Shown here one piece after another: positions 12,599 to 15,114 of a DNA stretch of 15,114 nt. The position numbers were made by a program, and so were the translations under genes. The DNA is from an uncultured Ruminococcus sp. Its GTDB lineage: Bacteria; Bacillota; Clostridia; Oscillospirales; Ruminococcaceae. The first letter of the stretch is position 1. The number at the start of each line of letters is the position of its first letter. Where the stretch lies: assembly GCA_900538575.1 (NCBI GenBank), contig UPZA01000025.1:1-15114 (forward strand). The letters are read 5' to 3'. The notes below the pieces were generated by a model. It saw nothing but the letters and a program-made list of their open reading frames with translations, was not told where the DNA came from and ran no database searches.

Positions 12599-14728
12599 TC
12601 AGACAAATATGCCGCATACGTGCGAAATTACCGAACATATTACTATGCCGAAGGCTGTCGGCAGAAGAATCGCAGCGGCAGTCCATTTCAGGCTTCCTGT
12701 TTCCTTTTTAATAGTCAGACAGGTTGTAGAGCATGGGAAGTGAAACAATATGAAAATCATGGTACAGATAGCCGTTACCCATGTCCAGCCGTTGTCCACC
12801 AGCAGAGCCTTGAGTATTTCAGGACTTTCCGCCTCCGTTAGCATTCCGGCGGACATATAGGACATCATAATTATCGGTACAACGATTTCATTTGCCGGAA
12901 ATCCGAGAATAAACGCCAGCAGAATCGTGCCGTCCATGCCCAGAAATTTTCCGGGTACTTCAAGAAAGCCGGCAAGCTTTGAGAGTATTGTTATATCGCC
13001 CACCGAGGCGTTAGCCAGAATCCAAATAAGAAGCCCTGCCGGAGCCGCAACCAGACATGCTCTTCCAAGTACGAAAATAGTCCGGTCAAATATTGATCTT
13101 ATAATGACCTTACCAATCTGCGGACGTCTGTATGGCGGAAGCTCAAGGGTAAACGACGACGGTACGCCCTTTAAAACGGTAATTGAAAGAAGCCATGACG
13201 CAAGAAGTGTTGCCGCGACGCCGAGAACTATTACTCCGAGCAGAATTATTGCCGATGAAAAGGATTTTCCTATTCCGGTAACAGAGGCTGTAAAAAACAT
13301 TGTAATAATAGTAATAAGCGACGGGAATCTTCCGTTGCAGGGCACGAAGTTGTTGGTCAGAATAGCTATAAGGCGTTCTCTGGGAGAATCAATTATACGG
13401 CATCCGGTTACGCCGGCGGCGTTACAGCCGAAGCCCATGCACATAGTCAAAGCCTGCTTACCGCATGCGTTTGCACGTCTGAAATGTTTATCAAGATTAA
13501 ACGCTGCTCTCGGCAGATAGCCGAGATCCTCCAGAAGAGTGAAGAGCGGAAAGAAAATTGCCATCGGAGGAAGCATTACGGAAACAACCCAGGCGAGTAC
13601 GCGGTAAATTCCGTTTACGGCTATATCCGTTACCGTAGGATTGCAGTTGAGGGATCCGAGCAAAGCCTCCAGTTTGTCTCCAAGATAGAAAAGTCCGTTT
13701 GAAAGAAGCTGAGAGGGGTAATTTGCGCCGACTATCGTTATCCAGAAAATAATTCCAAGAATACCCAGCATTATCGGTATTCCGAATATTCTGCTTGTTA
13801 AAATCCTGTCTATTTTGCTGTCGCGCTCATAATAGTCGGAATTTTTGAAGCTTACGGTTTTTTCTGCGATTTCCTCCGCGGAATTTATTATGCTCGATAT
13901 TATATCGTCGTTTATAGTTTCCGCAGTAAAGCTTTTTCGGGCGAGAGATTCTCTGCATCTGTTAAGACATCCGAAAATTCTTTCCTCTGCGTCGAAGCCG
14001 AGATAGCTGTTTATGGAGCGGGATAGACGTTCATTACGGTCAATAAGCCTGACAGCCGTCCACCTTGCCGGTAATTTTCCGTTAATCTCCTTTTCAAGAC
14101 TAAGGGAAACCTTTAATATTTCTTCCTCCAGACCTCTGCTGTAGGACGGCATAAACGAGCTTTCAGGCGGGCTTTCTATAACCTTCTCTACCGCGTCCAT
14201 GAGCTCGTCAAGTCCCTTATTGTCTCTTGCCGTTACGCCCACCACCGGAATACCGAGTATCCCTGATAGTTTATCAATATCTATGCTTATTCCTTTTTTC
14301 TTTGCTTCGTCCAGCAGATTAACGCATAAAACTGTTTTCGGCGTGATTTCCATTGCCTGCAAAGTAAGGTTAAGATTTCGTTCAAGACAGGTTGCGTCGC
14401 AAACCACTATAACTGCGTCAGGTGACGCAAAGCAGATAAAATCTCTTGCCGCTTCCTCCTCCGCCGAATGAGCCATCAGCGAATAGGTTCCGGGCAGGTC
14501 TGCAAGTATGTATTTTTTTCCGTTATGCTCACACCGTCCTGCCGCGTTTGAAACCGTTTTGCCGGCCCAGTTGCCGGTATGCTGCCGCATTCCGGTCAGG
14601 GCGTTGAATACTGTGGACTTGCCGACGTTGGGATTTCCGGCGAGAGCTATCAGAAATTCTCCTTCCTGCTTGGCGGGCATATTTCCTTCAAAGGCATTTT
14701 TACCCGTTGATTGTGAGGTTAGTCCCAT
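12599..14728 (-). CDS. feoB: Ferrous iron transporter FeoB
   Basis: FeoB is an inner-membrane Fe(II) importer with a cytosolic G-protein domain. In this 709-residue protein the G motifs are clear: GNPNVGKST (31-39), the G2 Thr58 in GKTV, DLPG (77-80), NLLD (137-140) and TARDNKG (166-172). A helical spacer follows, then a polytopic membrane part from about residue 313. The two gate-like repeats read GFGCNAAGVTGCR (432-444) and NNFVPCNGRFPS (459-470). ELPPYRRP (529-536), GFPANEIVVPI and HFPCSTTC (663-670) are also family features. The ATG at 14728 has GAGGAGG about 5 bases upstream. No feoA or feoC is adjacent in the window. The gene converges on acpP and is probably transcribed alone. Manganese transport is possible for some FeoB proteins and cannot be excluded. 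Confidence 0.95.
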   Translation of the reverse strand: MGLTSQSTGKNAFEGNMPAKQEGEFLIALAGNPNVGKSTVFNALTGMRQHTGNWAGKTVSNAAGRCEHNGKKYILADLPGTYSLMAHSAEEEAARDFICFASPDAVIVVCDATCLERNLNLTLQAMEITPKTVLCVNLLDEAKKKGISIDIDKLSGILGIPVVGVTARDNKGLDELMDAVEKVIESPPESSFMPSYSRGLEEEILKVSLSLEKEINGKLPARWTAVRLIDRNERLSRSINSYLGFDAEERIFGCLNRCRESLARKSFTAETINDDIISSIINSAEEIAEKTVSFKNSDYYERDSKIDRILTSRIFGIPIMLGILGIIFWITIVGANYPSQLLSNGLFYLGDKLEALLGSLNCNPTVTDIAVNGIYRVLAWVVSVMLPPMAIFFPLFTLLEDLGYLPRAAFNLDKHFRRANACGKQALTMCMGFGCNAAGVTGCRIIDSPRERLIAILTNNFVPCNGRFPSLITIITMFFTASVTGIGKSFSSAIILLGVIVLGVAATLLASWLLSITVLKGVPSSFTLELPPYRRPQIGKVIIRSIFDRTIFVLGRACLVAAPAGLLIWILANASVGDITILSKLAGFLEVPGKFLGMDGTILLAFILGFPANEIVVPIIMMSYMSAGMLTEAESPEILKALLVDNGWTWVTAICTMIFILFHFPCSTTCLTIKKETGSLKWTAAAILLPTAFGIVICSVISHVCGIFV

Positions 14729-14859
14729 TTTGTCCTCCTCGATTAAGATTTATCATAGCTATAATATGAAAAATCCTGTATGTCCGATACAAAAAATTAT
14801 GTAGTAAAAGTGCGAATGGAACGAGGTATCTGAATTATAAAAGAGATTTTTAATGATTG

Positions 14860-14877
14860 TTGTAATTGAAATTATAA
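14860..14877. promoter_or_regulatory. Imperfect palindrome upstream of feoB, candidate operator
   Basis: TTGTAAT-TGAA-ATTATAA (14860-14866 and 14871-14877) has arms matching at 6 of 7 positions. It covers where the -35 region would lie for the minus-strand TATAAT at 14839-14834. The half-sites resemble Fur-superfamily half-sites, but the 4-base spacer is not canonical (Fur/PerR boxes are 7-1-7). Confidence 0.3.
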
Positions 14878-14952
14878 CGAATTATGATGTGTTTTCTGAC
14901 GTGCGATAATAGTGCATAGTGACGATAATCTGAAGAGGACGGCAAAAAATAA

Positions 14953-14968
14953 TTGTAATTGATTACAA
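14953..14968. promoter_or_regulatory. Perfect 16-base palindrome TTGTAAT-TG-ATTACAA
   Basis: Both 7-base arms match perfectly around a 2-base centre. It lies 15 bases upstream of the tRNA -35 element and about 225 bases upstream of feoB. Its left half TTGTAATTGA is repeated at 14860-14869. It looks like a dimer-binding transcription factor site; the family cannot be assigned from the sequence. Confidence 0.45.
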
Positions 14969-14983
14969 AAATAGATTTTTTTA

Positions 14984-15012
14984 TTGACATTTTGAGTAAA
15001 AACGTGTATAAT
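14984..15012 (+). promoter_or_regulatory. Perfect-consensus sigma-A promoter for tRNA-Pro
   Basis: TTGACA (14984-14989), a 17-base spacer and TATAAT (15007-15012) match the consensus at all twelve positions. Transcription would begin near 15019, some 35 bases before the tRNA. The sequence just upstream is AT-rich, as an UP element would be. Confidence 0.9.
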
Positions 15013-15053
15013 AATAAAGCTGTTTGAATGAAAAACAATAAAAATAGTGTAAT

Positions 15054-15114
15054 CGAGGCGTAACTCAGTTTGGTAGAGTGCTTGGTTTGGGACCAAGATG
15101 CCGCAGGTTCAAGT
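15054..15114 (+). tRNA. tRNA-Pro (anticodon TGG), 3' end cut by the window edge
   Basis: The acceptor 5' strand CGAGGCG (15054-15060) is followed by T8 and A9, a D arm ACTC...GAGT (15063-15066, 15076-15079) with GG in its loop, and an anticodon stem CTTGG/CCAAG around TTTGGGA, giving anticodon TGG at 15088-15090. A 5-base variable loop, the first T-stem strand GCAGG (15103-15107) and the loop TTCAAGT complete what is visible. The rest of the T stem and the 3' acceptor strand lie beyond the edge. Further tRNA genes may follow on the same transcript. Confidence 0.93.

Larger units (their letters stand above)
14729..15053. other. Intergenic region between feoB and tRNA-Pro (325 bases)
   Basis: No credible gene is seen. 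From left to right it holds the feoB ribosome binding site, a small inverted repeat TGTAT-GTCCG-ATACA (14777-14791), a possible minus-strand -10 TATAAT (14839-14834) without a good -35, two palindromic motifs described separately, and the consensus tRNA promoter. The rest is AT-rich. Confidence 0.6.

Noticed and set aside
12927..13520. Long plus-strand open frame inside feoB (197 codons)
   Set aside because: Antisense to the FeoB membrane domain, which shows clear family motifs; the plus frame shows none.
14777..14791. Small inverted repeat TGTAT-GTCCG-ATACA in the feoB leader as a riboswitch or operator
   Set aside because: Five base pairs only, with no wider conserved structure I can recognise; expected by chance in AT-rich sequence.
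14850..15096. Two minus-strand open frames of 62 and 74 codons across the feoB-tRNA gap
   Set aside because: They run through the consensus tRNA promoter, and the longer one through the tRNA itself; composition is that of AT-rich noncoding DNA and no ribosome binding site supports them.

Overview
The window reads as chromosomal DNA of a low-to-moderate GC Firmicute, most likely a class Clostridia anaerobe (Oscillospirales/Ruminococcaceae-like; this is inference). The support is strong AAGGAGG-type ribosome binding sites, two TTG starts, sigma-A promoters with 17-base spacers, frequent AGA/AGG, ATA and GGA codons, FabK (not FabI) as the enoyl-ACP reductase, and split AccA/AccD subunits of short Firmicute type. 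No phage, insertion sequence, CRISPR array or plasmid gene was seen. Almost every gene is a recognisable housekeeping gene, so the interest lies in layout, regulation and cofactor details, not in a new gene system.

Left part, minus strand (3726 down to 178): fabD, aroE, aroK and a metal-dependent amidohydrolase form a tight co-directional run that ends in an intrinsic terminator (about 140-169). Left of it (1-139) lie degenerate tandem repeats carrying three related small hairpins. fabD has been separated from the other fatty acid genes and sits with shikimate pathway genes, divergent from fabH.

The divergent intergenic region (3727-3980) holds two imperfect inverted repeats, one ahead of each gene, and candidate promoters.

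Centre, plus strand (3981-12491): fabH, then a near-consensus promoter, then fabK-fabG-fabF-accB-fabZ-accC-accD-accA-acpP, ending in a strong GAAA-loop terminator. With fabD this is a complete type II fatty acid synthesis set. AccABCD makes malonyl-CoA, FabD moves malonyl onto ACP, FabH starts the chain, FabF extends it, and FabG, FabZ and FabK carry out reduction, dehydration and reduction. The missing parts are a fatty acid regulator (FapR or FabT type), a biotin ligase and an ACP synthase, none of which is in the window.

Right part: feoB (ferrous iron transporter) on the minus strand converges on acpP. Its upstream region of about 325 bases holds palindromic candidate operators, and a perfect-consensus promoter there drives a tRNA-Pro(TGG) gene that is cut off by the right edge.
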